Positions 24,931 through 32,980 of a stretch of 32,980 nucleotides of DNA are shown here, in pieces. The translations under genes and the position numbers were made by a program. Under the pieces are notes generated by a model. That model worked only from the letters and a program-made list of their open reading frames with translations. It had not been told where the DNA came from and made no database searches. This DNA comes from Planctomycetota bacterium. GTDB lineage: Bacteria > Planctomycetota > UBA1135 > GCA-002686595. The stretch lies in NCBI GenBank assembly GCA_029212845.1, contig JARGPD010000010.1, positions 1 to 32,980 on the forward strand, given 5' to 3'. Position 1 is the first letter of the stretch, and the number at the start of each line of letters is the position of its first letter.

Positions 24931-27900
24931 ATGAGGACCAACTCGCTCCTCATGGCCGTGGTTGCCATGGTCGTACTGGTCGCCGTAGGGTTCGTCGTGT
25001 CCCTTCGCCAAAGTGCAGGCCAAGGCACTTCTCCAGCCCCAAGTCACAACCCGCCCCACTCGATCGAGGAGGGTGCCGACGGCCCGGTGGTCACTGAGGC
25101 CGATGCCGGTGCCACACCGGAGAGTCCCGATTGGAGTGGGGGAAGGAACTCCGTCGAGGGACTGCACCGAGTCTTTGGTGTTGTTCTCGATTCAATGGGT
25201 GAGCCCTTGCCAGGCGCGGAGGTCTCGTGGACCCCTGAGACGCTCAAGATGCCAGGATCTCCGACCTGTATTGGAACCTGGAGGCAGGTGGTGGAAGAGT
25301 CGGTCTACGCACGAGCGGATGCATCTGGCGACTTCCAGCTCACGCTCCAACCTGAGGACGGTCGGGGGGTCCTGTGGGTGACCTCTCCAGGAATGTTGTC
25401 GACCTTCCAGTGGTTGGACCCTGGCTTCGAGGACGATTTGGTCTTCGAGTTGGCCCCAGCTACAACGCTGCACGGACAGGTAAGCCGATCTGATGCTGGA
25501 CGGCTCGATAGCTGCCTGATCATCCAGCGCGGGTCCAGCCAAGATTCCGGATCCTGGGTAGGTCTTGACTCGACCGACCGAGCGCTGCACCTGTTCGTCC
25601 GTGCGCACGCGGTCCCAGAAGGGTCGGTGGGCTCAGCAGTCGTGGCAATGTCATGCACCCCAGAGCCGACCTTGGCTTGGGCTGAGCAAGGCGAGCTGAG
25701 GTCAGCCCGTCGGTATACCGACGATGGAGAACCAGTCCAGTTCGAACTCTCACCAACGTTTCGCCTGGAGGCATCGGTTGAAGATGTCAGCGCGCTCGAG
25801 CATGGCCATCCTCGGGTCGTCGTGAGCAGCGTTGAACCGGCACGTTCCTTGGTAACCCTGGACATCCTTCAGGACGGCAAGGGGACGGCGTCCGTCCCAC
25901 TGCTTTCTGGCGGCTTCTTTCAAGCGACTCTCGTAGGGGCAGGCGTGGCACCCGAGGTGAGGCGCTTCGAATCACCGGGGATTGGGCAAGTCGTTAAGGT
26001 CGCTTTCGAGGGGCACAACGGCGAGGTGCTGCCCGTGCGTTTCGTTGGGAAGAACGGAACTGGAATCGAAGGTGTTAGCGTTTCCAGTACATGGCAGGAG
26101 TCTGACGGTAGCTTCGCCGTAACCTCGGTCCTCGCTCGAACGGACTCGGTTGGTATAGCTGAAGTTGCCCTTCCTCGGGCAAGCGTCTCTTGGATCGGAC
26201 AGGATCACCCGGGCTACCAGTCAGGCTTTGTGGGCCCCCTTGAGGTTGATGCTCTCCCAAGGACGGAGGATGACTCGCTCCTGCCCTACGAGGTGGTTCT
26301 GGAACCTCTGGTGGAGTTGACGGGGCGAGTGAGAGCGAGTGGCGAGGACCTGCTGGAGTACACACTCTTCGGATGGCCCGGTGGAGCTGCCGCGTCGGAG
26401 CAAGAACAGCTGGATTACGACATCGATCCCAAGGGGGTCTTCCGTTTGATGGTCCCTGATTCGCCCATCAACCTTGCAGCTTGGGCTGAGGGATACGGAC
26501 AGAGCCGTTCCGTCTGGGTCGATGCTGGGAGCGCGGCGGAAGACCAGATCGTGATCGATCTTCCCGATGCTCTATTCGGCAGGGGGAGGGTGCTCGACGA
26601 GCGGACACGCAAGCCAGTGGCTGGCGCAAGCATTGAGGTGCACATTACTGATTTCGGCGTGGCCTACACGAGGGCACCGGTCGAGCTGGTGACCAGCGAA
26701 GCTGGAACATTCGAGGCCCTGGCCTTCTCCCCTGCAGAAACCGCCAACATCACGGTTGTCGCGGAAGGGTACGCCAAGACGGGGAGCGTGGCGCGTTTCG
26801 AATCTGACGGTACCTCCAACTTCGTGGACTTCGGAGATGTACTCCTGGCCCAAGACAGCTGGGCGGAGATCGAGGTTGTGGGCTTGAGACTTGATGAGGA
26901 AGCTTGGATCGAGATCGACTCTTCGGGCGAGTGGTTACAACTCCAGCGGAGGGGCGAGCTGCTCATCCACCGAGAGTCAGGCATGCACGCTGGCCGATTT
27001 CCGTTCCTTGTCTCCAACGGGAGCGAGACCTATCGGGAGCAGAGGGTCGAGTACTTGACAGGTCGAGGCCCTTGGACCTTGCGCCTAGAAGTGCACGGCG
27101 GGGCTGGCCTCGAAGTCAACCTAGGTCAGCTTGGTTCCGACTGTGTGGGTGGATTCATCCGCGTCTACTTAGGGAGTGCGTTCGAGACTGTCGAGCGGGA
27201 GTGCATCCTACAAGCAGAGCACCTAGAAGCTGGTCTCGTACGGATCGACGGCATCCAGCCAGGCCCAGCGGTTCTGGTATTGCACGAGCCTGTCAATGGA
27301 GTGGCCATCGCCGGAGCATCCTTAGAAGTCTTGCCCGGCACTCACAATCAGGTCAGCCTGAAGCCATGCGATCGAAACTTGAAGGTCGAAGTGGTCGACC
27401 CAGCGGGGCAGCCGATTCCGGGGACAGTGGTTGGTGTTGGCCCTGCGATCGCTCCAGGTCATTACTCCTACTTCGGCTACGCGGACAGTTCAGGGGTCGC
27501 TGACCTAGGACCGGTACCATTCGAATCGGGTGTGCTTCGGGCTCTGAGGCCGGACTCGGCTCTCTTGGCAGGCGTTCCGATTCAAGTCCCCGAGAACGGA
27601 GATCCGATTCAGGTGATCTTTGATGTGGACCACTACGTGAATCTACTGGTCCAGGATCGAGGCGTTCCCTTGGCTGGGGTCTCGATGCAGACTGCGATCG
27701 CCGCCATGGACACAGCGGCATCAATGAGGTTCTCTGATGACCAGGGCAACGTGCTCATTGGCCCCGTCAGCGACGTTGAGTTCGAGTGTCGGCCGATGGC
27801 GTCCTGGGTCTGGACCGAGTCGCGTATGGTGCATGCGGTCGAGGAGGGTGCCGAGCCGGTGGTGATCGAGTTCCGACGGGTAGGGGACCTCGCTTTCGAG

Positions 27901-28167
27901 GTGCGCGACTCGGGCGGGATGCTGCTCGATGGGGTGGCGGTCGAGGTGCTCTCCGAGGAGTACGCCACCGACGTAGCCGGCTGGGTCGCGGCGGGTCGTG
28001 TCGAGGCCCCTTCCGCAGGGCTCGTCACGGATGAAGAGGGGCGGCTGCTCCTGTCCGGCCTGCCGAACGGCGCGTTCGCGTGGAGCGTGCCCGCGCTTGG
28101 GCTCGAGGGCAAGGTCGTCGTGCCACCCCTGGCCGAGGCCCTGGTCTTGGTCCGCCCTGGGAGCTGA
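24931..28167 (+). CDS. large membrane-anchored repeat protein, carboxypeptidase-regulatory-like
   Basis: The 1078-residue protein has an N-terminal anchor (LLMAVVAMVVLVAVGFVVSL, about residues 6-25), a Pro/Gly/Glu linker, then many beta-sandwich units. The first reads VFGVVLDSMGEPLPGAEVSW with ADASGDFQLTL; later ones include GRGRVLDERTRKPVAGASIEV, VEVVDPAGQPIPGTVVGV, VLVQDRGVPLAGVSM-like and FEVRDSGGMLLDGVAVEV. The plan matches the 999-residue protein at 12064, so they are probably functional relatives on the cell surface. Most of the gene has relaxed codon use (20 of 40 codons from 26041 end in A or T), drifting to the local G/C-ending norm over the last 150 codons (6 of 40 from 27901). Confidence 0.82.
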   Translation: MRTNSLLMAVVAMVVLVAVGFVVSLRQSAGQGTSPAPSHNPPHSIEEGADGPVVTEADAGATPESPDWSGGRNSVEGLHRVFGVVLDSMGEPLPGAEVSWTPETLKMPGSPTCIGTWRQVVEESVYARADASGDFQLTLQPEDGRGVLWVTSPGMLSTFQWLDPGFEDDLVFELAPATTLHGQVSRSDAGRLDSCLIIQRGSSQDSGSWVGLDSTDRALHLFVRAHAVPEGSVGSAVVAMSCTPEPTLAWAEQGELRSARRYTDDGEPVQFELSPTFRLEASVEDVSALEHGHPRVVVSSVEPARSLVTLDILQDGKGTASVPLLSGGFFQATLVGAGVAPEVRRFESPGIGQVVKVAFEGHNGEVLPVRFVGKNGTGIEGVSVSSTWQESDGSFAVTSVLARTDSVGIAEVALPRASVSWIGQDHPGYQSGFVGPLEVDALPRTEDDSLLPYEVVLEPLVELTGRVRASGEDLLEYTLFGWPGGAAASEQEQLDYDIDPKGVFRLMVPDSPINLAAWAEGYGQSRSVWVDAGSAAEDQIVIDLPDALFGRGRVLDERTRKPVAGASIEVHITDFGVAYTRAPVELVTSEAGTFEALAFSPAETANITVVAEGYAKTGSVARFESDGTSNFVDFGDVLLAQDSWAEIEVVGLRLDEEAWIEIDSSGEWLQLQRRGELLIHRESGMHAGRFPFLVSNGSETYREQRVEYLTGRGPWTLRLEVHGGAGLEVNLGQLGSDCVGGFIRVYLGSAFETVERECILQAEHLEAGLVRIDGIQPGPAVLVLHEPVNGVAIAGASLEVLPGTHNQVSLKPCDRNLKVEVVDPAGQPIPGTVVGVGPAIAPGHYSYFGYADSSGVADLGPVPFESGVLRALRPDSALLAGVPIQVPENGDPIQVIFDVDHYVNLLVQDRGVPLAGVSMQTAIAAMDTAASMRFSDDQGNVLIGPVSDVEFECRPMASWVWTESRMVHAVEEGAEPVVIEFRRVGDLAFEVRDSGGMLLDGVAVEVLSEEYATDVAGWVAAGRVEAPSAGLVTDEEGRLLLSGLPNGAFAWSVPALGLEGKVVVPPLAEALVLVRPGS

Positions 28168-28403
28168 CTCGAGTGCGGACCGAAGAGAACAGCAGCTGAC
28201 ACCCGGTCGGGCACGGCATCCAAGCTGATGCTCGTCGCCGGCGCGGACATCACCAGTCGCGGGCGCAGGCTCGCCCCTGCATGCCAATGGAGAGTGCCCA
28301 CGCTGGGAGTGTCCTCGACAGTCGTGCCAACATGCCTGCCGACGTGGCTGCTGGGACCCTTCTGGTTGTCGAGTCCATCTGGTGACCGCTGGGCGCCCGT
28401 CGC

Positions 28404-28409
28404 TAGGAT
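28404..28409 (+). promoter_or_regulatory. -10-like box TAGGAT six nt before the NPCBM protein start
   Basis: TAGGAT in the context CGTCGCTAGGAT ends 6 nt before the ATG at 28416, the same spacing and GTCGCTA context as the box before the HAD gene. It predicts a leaderless mRNA. The 248-bp gap before it holds no other feature I can support. Confidence 0.55.
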
Positions 28410-28415
28410 GGTGCC

Positions 28416-29600
28416 ATGTTGCGCGCCACACTGAGCCTTGTCCTCACCCTGCCCCTCGCCCTCCACGCTCCGCTCCCCGGAGAGGGCTCTGAGGTTTCCA
28501 TCGAGGCCCTGGACGGGACTCGCAAGGCCATCGCCATCGACGGGCTAGAGCTGGCCGAGATGGGGCCCAAGAGCGCCCTCTTGAGCTTCTTACCGGGTCC
28601 TACTCCGGCGGCTCCCGAGGGCGGTTTCGAGCTACGCCTGCTCAGCGGCGACCGCGTGCGTGGCGAGGTCGTCGGTGGGGGCGAGGAGCGCATCGACCTG
28701 AGCCTGGTCGGCGGCTTGTTCGCCAGCTTTGCCCTGGAGGAGGTCTCCCTCGTGCTGGCGCTCGATGATCGAGACCGCCTGGCCCAGCTCTCGCCCCCCT
28801 CGGAGGGCGACCGCGCCTGGCGCCGGACGGGCGGCGGCTTCGACCCGCTCGATGGCTTCTTGCTCGGCTTCTCCCCCGAGGGCGTGCTGTTCGAGGGCGA
28901 GCTTGGTGAGCGGCTGATCGCCTGGAGCGAGCTAGCCGCCCTCCACGTCGAAGCGCTCGAGCCCCTGTCGCCCGAGCCAGGGGATGCGACGCCGATCTCC
29001 GTCGACCTAGTCGACGGCTCGCGCCTGCGCGGCTCCTTCGCCGGCATCACTTCGGGCGCCCTGGCCCTCGACCGTGGCGCGGACGAGCCGCTGAGCATCG
29101 GCCTCGAGCTGCTGGTCCAGGTGGCCCTCGATGATCCGCGCCTAGTCTTCCTTGGCGACCTCGCCTTCGAGGACCTCGGCCCCAACGGCCTGTTCGACGA
29201 TGGCTTCGGCCTGGCCTGGCCGCCGCGCGTCGATCGCGCCGTGGGTGGAGGCCCCCTGCGCGTCGACGGCCGCACCCACGCCCGCGGGCTCGGCGTCCAC
29301 GCCCCTAGCCGCTTGGCCTTCGACCTGCCTGCAGGGGGGACCCTGCGCGGTGCGGTCGGCGTCGACGACTCGGTGCTGCGCCTGCCCGCCGATGGCTCGG
29401 TGATCTTCCGGGTGTTCCATGCCGGTGAGCTGGTCTGGGAGAGCGAGGAGCTGAGCTCCGGCTCCCCGGCCGTCGAGTTGCCAGCGCTGGAGCTGACCGA
29501 GACTGGCCGGCTAGAGCTCGAGGTCGATGCCGCATCGAACTCGATCACGGGGGACCGGGCCAACTGGTTGGACCTCCGGATCGTTCGCGCCGGCCGCTAG
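28416..29600 (+). CDS. secreted NPCBM-domain protein
   Basis: The 394-residue protein begins with a signal peptide (LRATLSLVLTLPLALHAPL). Residues about 20-240 form repeated beta segments built around LLSGDRVRGEVVGG and LVDGSRLRGSFAGI, which look like small SH3/Sm-like barrels. The C-terminal third (about 265-390) matches the NPCBM carbohydrate-binding module: THARGLGVHAPSRLAFDLP, GAVGVDDSV, GSVIFRVFHAGELVWESEEL, LELTETGRLELEVD and GDRANWLDLRIVR. No catalytic domain is seen, so a glycan-binding or cell-surface role is likely. The start is supported by the -10-like box six nt upstream. Confidence 0.85.
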   Translation: MLRATLSLVLTLPLALHAPLPGEGSEVSIEALDGTRKAIAIDGLELAEMGPKSALLSFLPGPTPAAPEGGFELRLLSGDRVRGEVVGGGEERIDLSLVGGLFASFALEEVSLVLALDDRDRLAQLSPPSEGDRAWRRTGGGFDPLDGFLLGFSPEGVLFEGELGERLIAWSELAALHVEALEPLSPEPGDATPISVDLVDGSRLRGSFAGITSGALALDRGADEPLSIGLELLVQVALDDPRLVFLGDLAFEDLGPNGLFDDGFGLAWPPRVDRAVGGGPLRVDGRTHARGLGVHAPSRLAFDLPAGGTLRGAVGVDDSVLRLPADGSVIFRVFHAGELVWESEELSSGSPAVELPALELTETGRLELEVDAASNSITGDRANWLDLRIVRAGR

Positions 29601-29625
29601 CGCGGACCGTGGTGGAGGGGCCGGG

Positions 29626-30582
29626 CTATCCCAGGGCGACGCCCTCGCCCTCGGAGGGCTCGAGCTGGCGATAGTAGACTCCGACGTTGCCGCCGCGAAT
29701 CTTGGCGGCACGTAGCGCGCGCTCGGCGTGCCGGCGCAGGGTCTCGACCGAGTCGATGTCGCGGCCGTTGAAGGTCTCGAAGCCGAGGCTCGCGCTGACG
29801 ACGATCTCGCGCTTGGAGCCCTTGGGCCGGCCGGAGAGCTTGTGGATCTCGTCGACGAGGCGGTTGACCACGCGGGCGGCGTCGACCTTCTGGGTGTAGG
29901 GCAGGACGACGGCGAACTCGTCGCCGCCGATGCGACCGGCCACGTCCTCGGTGCGCAGGGTGCGGCGGATGATCTCGCCGGCCTGCTGGATCAGGATGTC
30001 GCCGACCGTGTGGTCGTGCTGCTTGTTGACCGCGCCGAACCTGTCCAGGTCGATCAGGACCAGGGCCAGGTCGAGGTCGTGGCGCTGGGCCGCGGAGAAG
30101 TGCTCCTCGAGCCGGGCCTGGAAGGCGCCCACGCGCAGCAGGTTGGTGTGGTCGTCGTGGTGGGCGCGGTGGCGCAGCTCGACGATCTCGGACAGGAGCC
30201 GCGACTCGCTGAGCAGGCGACCGAGGCGCATGCGCAGCTCCTCGAGGGGCGCGCTGCGATCGGCGAGGTCCCAGACCTCGTTGCGCATCGAGGCCAAGGC
30301 ACCGGTGAGCGGGGACTTGCCGTCGAGCCGGGTCAGCCACAGGAGCGGGATGGGCGGGTCGCCGGCGCGGGCCTGGTCGAGGGCGCGCAGCTCCTCGACG
30401 CCCTCGGAGGAGAGGCTGTCCAGCAGGATCAGGCTCGGCACCTCCGCATCCATGGCCCGCAGGGTGGCCCGCAGGTTGGTCGTCACCTGGCTACGAAAGC
30501 CCTCCAGTCCGAGCTCCTCGAGCCGGTGCTCGAGTCCCTCGCCGCGGTGGTCCGCGATCAGGAGTAGTGGTGACGATGGCAT
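29626..30582 (-). CDS. diguanylate cyclase (degenerate receiver plus GGDEF)
   Basis: The 318-residue protein would make cyclic di-GMP from GTP. The C-terminal domain has the intact active site RIGGDEFAVVLPY and a product-inhibition I-site RTED placed five residues before GGDEF, plus LVLIDLDRFGAVNKQHDHTVGD. The N-terminal 120 residues (LLLIADHRGE, PSLILLDSLSSEG, IPLLWLTRLDG) resemble a response-regulator receiver, with LLD at the phospho-acceptor strand but no clear acidic pocket or conserved Lys, so phosphorylation is doubtful. The ATG at 30582 starts the receiver fold; an in-frame ATG at 30792 would add 70 low-complexity residues. No histidine kinase is adjacent. Confidence 0.9.
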   Translation of the reverse strand: MPSSPLLLIADHRGEGLEHRLEELGLEGFRSQVTTNLRATLRAMDAEVPSLILLDSLSSEGVEELRALDQARAGDPPIPLLWLTRLDGKSPLTGALASMRNEVWDLADRSAPLEELRMRLGRLLSESRLLSEIVELRHRAHHDDHTNLLRVGAFQARLEEHFSAAQRHDLDLALVLIDLDRFGAVNKQHDHTVGDILIQQAGEIIRRTLRTEDVAGRIGGDEFAVVLPYTQKVDAARVVNRLVDEIHKLSGRPKGSKREIVVSASLGFETFNGRDIDSVETLRRHAERALRAAKIRGGNVGVYYRQLEPSEGEGVALG

Positions 30583-31035
30583 GCTTAGAGAGCGCCCGGA
30601 TCTCCCCGGTGCGGCGAGGGATCGGGCAGGTGAGGTGCCCGCAACCGGGCGCTCGGAGGCACGCTCCAAGGGCCCTAGGAAATCAGGCAGGTCCAAGGGC
30701 CCAACGGAGTCGGGCCCTAGAACCTTGCTTTTAGCGTACCTCTTGGGCGGCTCTAGGGCCACCTGCTGAGTGATTGACTTCCTGGGTTCCATCGCTACAC
30801 TGCTGCGCCCCGATTCTTCTACAGAAGGCAGCGACCTCCGAGGAGGCGCTCTCCCTGGAGGTCGGATTGGGGGCCCGAACCTAGCCGCACGCGCTGTGGC
30901 GACCGAACGGAATTCGCCCAAAGGTGCCTAGCAAGGCCCCGGAAGGCCCCAACAACCCAAGACCGGGGCTGCTCTCAGCTCCACTCTCCTCTCCTTATGG
31001 ATGGCCTGCCTCAAGGCGTCCCTCAGCGAAAGCTC
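30583..31035. other. divergent intergenic region and long rpsB leader
   Basis: These 453 bp lie between the diguanylate cyclase and rpsB. They contain the rpsB promoter (30774-30801) and about 230 nt of predicted leader. In the leader, CGACCTCC (30832-30839) can pair with GGAGGTCG (30857-30864), and T- and C-rich DNA follows near 30985. A long leader is typical where S2 represses its own operon, but I cannot identify a specific S2-binding fold. No extra gene is supported. Confidence 0.5.
30774..30801 (+). promoter_or_regulatory. rpsB promoter TTGACT-N16-TACACT
   Basis: TTGACT (30774-30779) and TACACT (30796-30801) are 16 bp apart. The -10 context ATCGCTACACT matches that before the TPR gene at 3167. 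Unlike the start-proximal boxes, this one has a good -35 element and a long leader. Expected start is near 30808. Confidence 0.65.
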
Positions 31036-31947
31036 ATGAACCAGATCAATCCGAGCGAACTCATCCAGTCGGGTGTGCACTTCGGCTGCCGCGTCTCGCG
31101 CTGGAACCCGAAGATGGCGCCGTTCATCCACGGCCGCCGCAGCCTGATCCACGTGATCGACATCCGCCAGACCGTTCGCGGTCTGCTGCGCGCGCGCAAC
31201 TTCCTCCAGAAGCTCGCCGCCGAAGGCAGCCAGATCCTCTGGGTCGGCACCAAGCGCCAGATCAAGGGGGTCGTCACCGAAGCCGGCGAGCGCACGGGCA
31301 TGCCCGTCGTCGTCGAGCGTTGGATCGGTGGCTCGCTCACGAACTACACCGTCATCCGCAGCCGCCTCAAGCGCCTCGAAGAGCTCGAGGGCCGCGAGGA
31401 GTCCGGCCAGCTGGCGACGCTCAGCAAGAAGGAGCAGTCCTCCCTGCGTCGCGAGTCGCGCAAGATCAACCGCAACCTGGGCGGCATCCGCGAGATGAAC
31501 GGCATGCCCGGCGCCATGGTCGTCGTCGACCCCGGCCGCGAGTACAACGCCGTGCGCGAGGCCCGTAAGATGGGCGTCCCGGTGATCGGCCTGCTCGACA
31601 CCGACTGCGATCCGGACATGGTCGACATCGTGATCCCGGGCAACGACGACTCGCTCAAGAGCGTCCGCCTCTTGATCAGCTACCTGGTCGAGGCCGTCGA
31701 GGAAGGCGCCGCCGCCGCCCGTGAGGTCTCCGCCGCCGCCGGCTCCGCCGAGCGCCACGAGGACATCCCCGAGGGCGAGCCGCGCCCGACCCTTGGCAAC
31801 AAGCTGCCCATGCCCGGCGCCGAAGCCGAGCAGCTGGCTGGCGCCACCGAGGAGGCCAAGAGCGAGGAAGCTCCGGCCGCCGAGGAGGCTCCCGCTGCCA
31901 CCGAGGAAGCCGCTGCTGAGACCAAGACCGACGCACCGGCTTCCTGA
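31036..31947 (+). CDS. rpsB: 30S ribosomal protein S2 with acidic C-terminal extension
   Basis: The 303-residue protein is S2 of the small ribosomal subunit. It shows SGVHFGCRVSRWNPKMAPFI, HVIDIRQTVRGL, WVGTKRQIKGVV, ERWIGGSLTNYTVI, MVVVDPGREYNAVREA and PVIGLLDTDCDPDMVDIVIPGNDD. The standard protein ends near residue 235; about 65 further residues rich in Ala and Glu follow (AEEAPAATEEAAAETKTD), a low-complexity acidic tail. The ATG at 31036 is chosen because MNQINPSELIQSG aligns with the family start; an upstream ATG at 30997 would add 13 residues. No Shine-Dalgarno is evident. tsf follows in the usual rpsB-tsf order. Confidence 0.96.
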   Translation: MNQINPSELIQSGVHFGCRVSRWNPKMAPFIHGRRSLIHVIDIRQTVRGLLRARNFLQKLAAEGSQILWVGTKRQIKGVVTEAGERTGMPVVVERWIGGSLTNYTVIRSRLKRLEELEGREESGQLATLSKKEQSSLRRESRKINRNLGGIREMNGMPGAMVVVDPGREYNAVREARKMGVPVIGLLDTDCDPDMVDIVIPGNDDSLKSVRLLISYLVEAVEEGAAAAREVSAAAGSAERHEDIPEGEPRPTLGNKLPMPGAEAEQLAGATEEAKSEEAPAAEEAPAATEEAAAETKTDAPAS

Positions 31948-31974
31948 AGCCCGAGCGCGAGCCGCTACATCCAC

Positions 31975-32009
31975 GGACCTCACGCTCGATTGCATCGCGC
32001 GTGGGGTCC
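31975..32009 (+). terminator. hairpin between rpsB and tsf
   Basis: GGACCTCACGC and GCGTGGGGTCC form an 11-bp stem with one G-U pair and a 13-nt loop, in the 121-bp gap between rpsB and tsf. No T-tract follows directly. It may attenuate read-through or mark a processing site. Confidence 0.45.
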
Positions 32010-32068
32010 GCGCTTACATCACTCCACTTCGAACACACGGGAACATCCCGTCACCCACTCATTTAGTC

Positions 32069-32911
32069 ATGGGAAACATCACCGCCACGATGGTTCGTGA
32101 GCTGCGCACGGAGACCGGCGCCGCCATGATGGACTGCAAGAAGGCCCTCGAGGCCTGTGAGGGCGACGTCCAGGCCGCGAAGGACCACCTGCGCAAGCAA
32201 GGCCTGAAGACCGCCGCGAAGAAGGCCAGCCGCGAGACCTCCGAGGGTCGCGTCTTCGCCTGGATCTCCGACGACAACAAGCGGGGCGCCGTGATCTCGG
32301 TCTCTTGCGAGACCGACTTCGTCGCGCGCACCGACGACTTCGAGGCCATGCTCGTGGCCCTCTCGAAGCACGTCGCAGAGCACAAGCCCGCCGGCGTCGA
32401 GGAGCTCTACGCCCAGGCGTGGAGCGGCGAAGAAGACACCGTCGAGGCCTTCATCCAGCAGGTCATCGGCAAGCTCGGTGAGAACATCAAGGTCACGCGC
32501 CTTGGCTTCTTCGACAACGCCAACGGCAAGGTCGACAGCTACATCCACCACAACGACAAGCTCGGTGTGCTGGTCAGCGTCACGGCGGATGCCGGCGACA
32601 AGCTCGACGCCTTCACCAAGGACCTGGGCCTGCACATCGCCTTCCACAACCCGCCGCACATGACCCGCGACGAGGTCCCGGCCGAGGACGTGGAGCGCGA
32701 GCGCGCCATCCACCGCGAGACGGTCAAGGACAAGCCGGCCGAGATCCAGGACAAGATCATCGAGGGCAAGCTGGGCAAGTTCTTCAGCGAGCTCGTGCTG
32801 CCCGAGCAGCCCTGGGTCAAGGACGATAAGCAGAGCGTCTCCAAGGTGCTCGCCGCCGCCCTGGGCAAAGAGGCCAAGATCGAAGGCTTCTTCCGCTTCG
32901 ACATCGGCTGA
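32069..32911 (+). CDS. tsf: translation elongation factor Ts
   Basis: The 280-residue EF-Ts recycles EF-Tu by releasing GDP. It starts with the UBA-like helices (MVRELRTETGAAMMDCKKAL, EACEGDVQAAKDHLR), has the EF-Tu contact motif in SCETDFVART, and the later dimer or core segment with YIHHNDKLGVLVSV and LHIAFHNP. Length is typical of the bacterial protein. The start at 32069 is the Met directly before ITATMVREL. It ends 22 bp before a strong hairpin that closes the rpsB-tsf unit. Confidence 0.96.
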   Translation: MGNITATMVRELRTETGAAMMDCKKALEACEGDVQAAKDHLRKQGLKTAAKKASRETSEGRVFAWISDDNKRGAVISVSCETDFVARTDDFEAMLVALSKHVAEHKPAGVEELYAQAWSGEEDTVEAFIQQVIGKLGENIKVTRLGFFDNANGKVDSYIHHNDKLGVLVSVTADAGDKLDAFTKDLGLHIAFHNPPHMTRDEVPAEDVERERAIHRETVKDKPAEIQDKIIEGKLGKFFSELVLPEQPWVKDDKQSVSKVLAAALGKEAKIEGFFRFDIG

Positions 32912-32933
32912 TTCCTGCTGGAATCCGCTAGGT

Positions 32934-32974
32934 GCGGCCCGGGACTCCCACAAGACGCGGGAGTCCCGGGCCGC
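32934..32974 (+). terminator. strong hairpin terminator after tsf
   Basis: GCGGCCCGGGACTCCC and GGGAGTCCCGGGCCGC are perfect 16-bp complements around a 9-nt loop (ACAAGACGC). It begins 23 bp after the tsf stop. There is no T-run in the six bases left in the window, as with the other long hairpins here. Confidence 0.8.
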
Positions 32975-32980
32975 GTCGCG

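Noticed and set aside
28168-28403. Gene or RNA in the gap before the NPCBM protein
   Set aside because: Only short frames without motifs or codon bias were seen, and no tRNA-like or stable hairpin structure.
30583-30792. Diguanylate cyclase start at the upstream ATG (30792)
   Set aside because: The added 70 residues are low-complexity and basic, and the receiver-like fold begins right at the ATG at 30582; the longer form cannot be excluded.

Overview
The window is a GC-rich bacterial chromosome segment from a Gram-negative-type organism. It carries lipid-A-disaccharide synthase and an LPS-kinase-like protein, tandem GroEL paralogues, large surface proteins with carboxypeptidase-regulatory-like repeats, a DUF1570-type secreted metalloprotease, an NPCBM-domain protein and an ECF sigma factor with an overlapping membrane anti-sigma gene. 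That mix is most familiar from Planctomycetota. The lineage is inferred from gene content only, as there is no rRNA in the window.

Layout. 1-84: tail of an unidentified gene. 154-3012 (minus): a tightly coupled set read lpxB > ECF sigma factor > anti-sigma-like membrane protein > YbjQ-family protein. 3167-4653 (plus): TPR membrane protein and LPS-kinase-like protein. 4684-5247 (minus): lone glutamine amidotransferase (TrpG/PabA type). 5391-8533 (plus): trkA-trkH potassium uptake pair. 8567-9454 (plus): a DUF695/RraB-like reading frame interrupted by four in-frame stop codons without any frameshift. 9488-11825 (minus): lipoprotein and secreted metalloprotease. 12064-15063 (plus): 999-residue repeat surface protein. 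15133-16011 (plus): HAD hydrolase. 16004-17098 (minus): radical SAM/SPASM protein. 17133-22576 (minus): chaperone cluster read groEL > groEL > dnaJ > grpE > fmdB-type zinc ribbon, with neither groES nor dnaK. 23019-28167 (plus): HTH-like protein, two unrecognised proteins and a 1078-residue repeat surface protein, much of it with strikingly relaxed codon use. 28416-29600 (plus): NPCBM protein. 29626-30582 (minus): diguanylate cyclase. 31036-32911 (plus): rpsB-tsf, closed by a strong hairpin.

Regulatory signals. Several plus-strand genes have a TAnnnT box ending only 6-7 nt before the start codon, three of them within a shared GTCGCTAnnnT context. This suggests leaderless transcripts. Long perfect hairpins sit between or after genes at 10157, 15085, 19144 and 32934. 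A pair of identical-arm palindromes (CTGCC-N5-GGCAG) exactly 40 bp apart lies in the groEL divergent intergenic region, where no CIRCE element was found.

The most unusual items are the multi-stop DUF695/RraB gene, the repeated start-proximal promoter motif, the paired palindromes upstream of groEL, the translational coupling of an ECF sigma module to lpxB, and the codon-usage block that begins abruptly inside one gene at about 23972 and fades inside another near 27700. I saw no CRISPR array, transposase, integrase, tRNA or rRNA.
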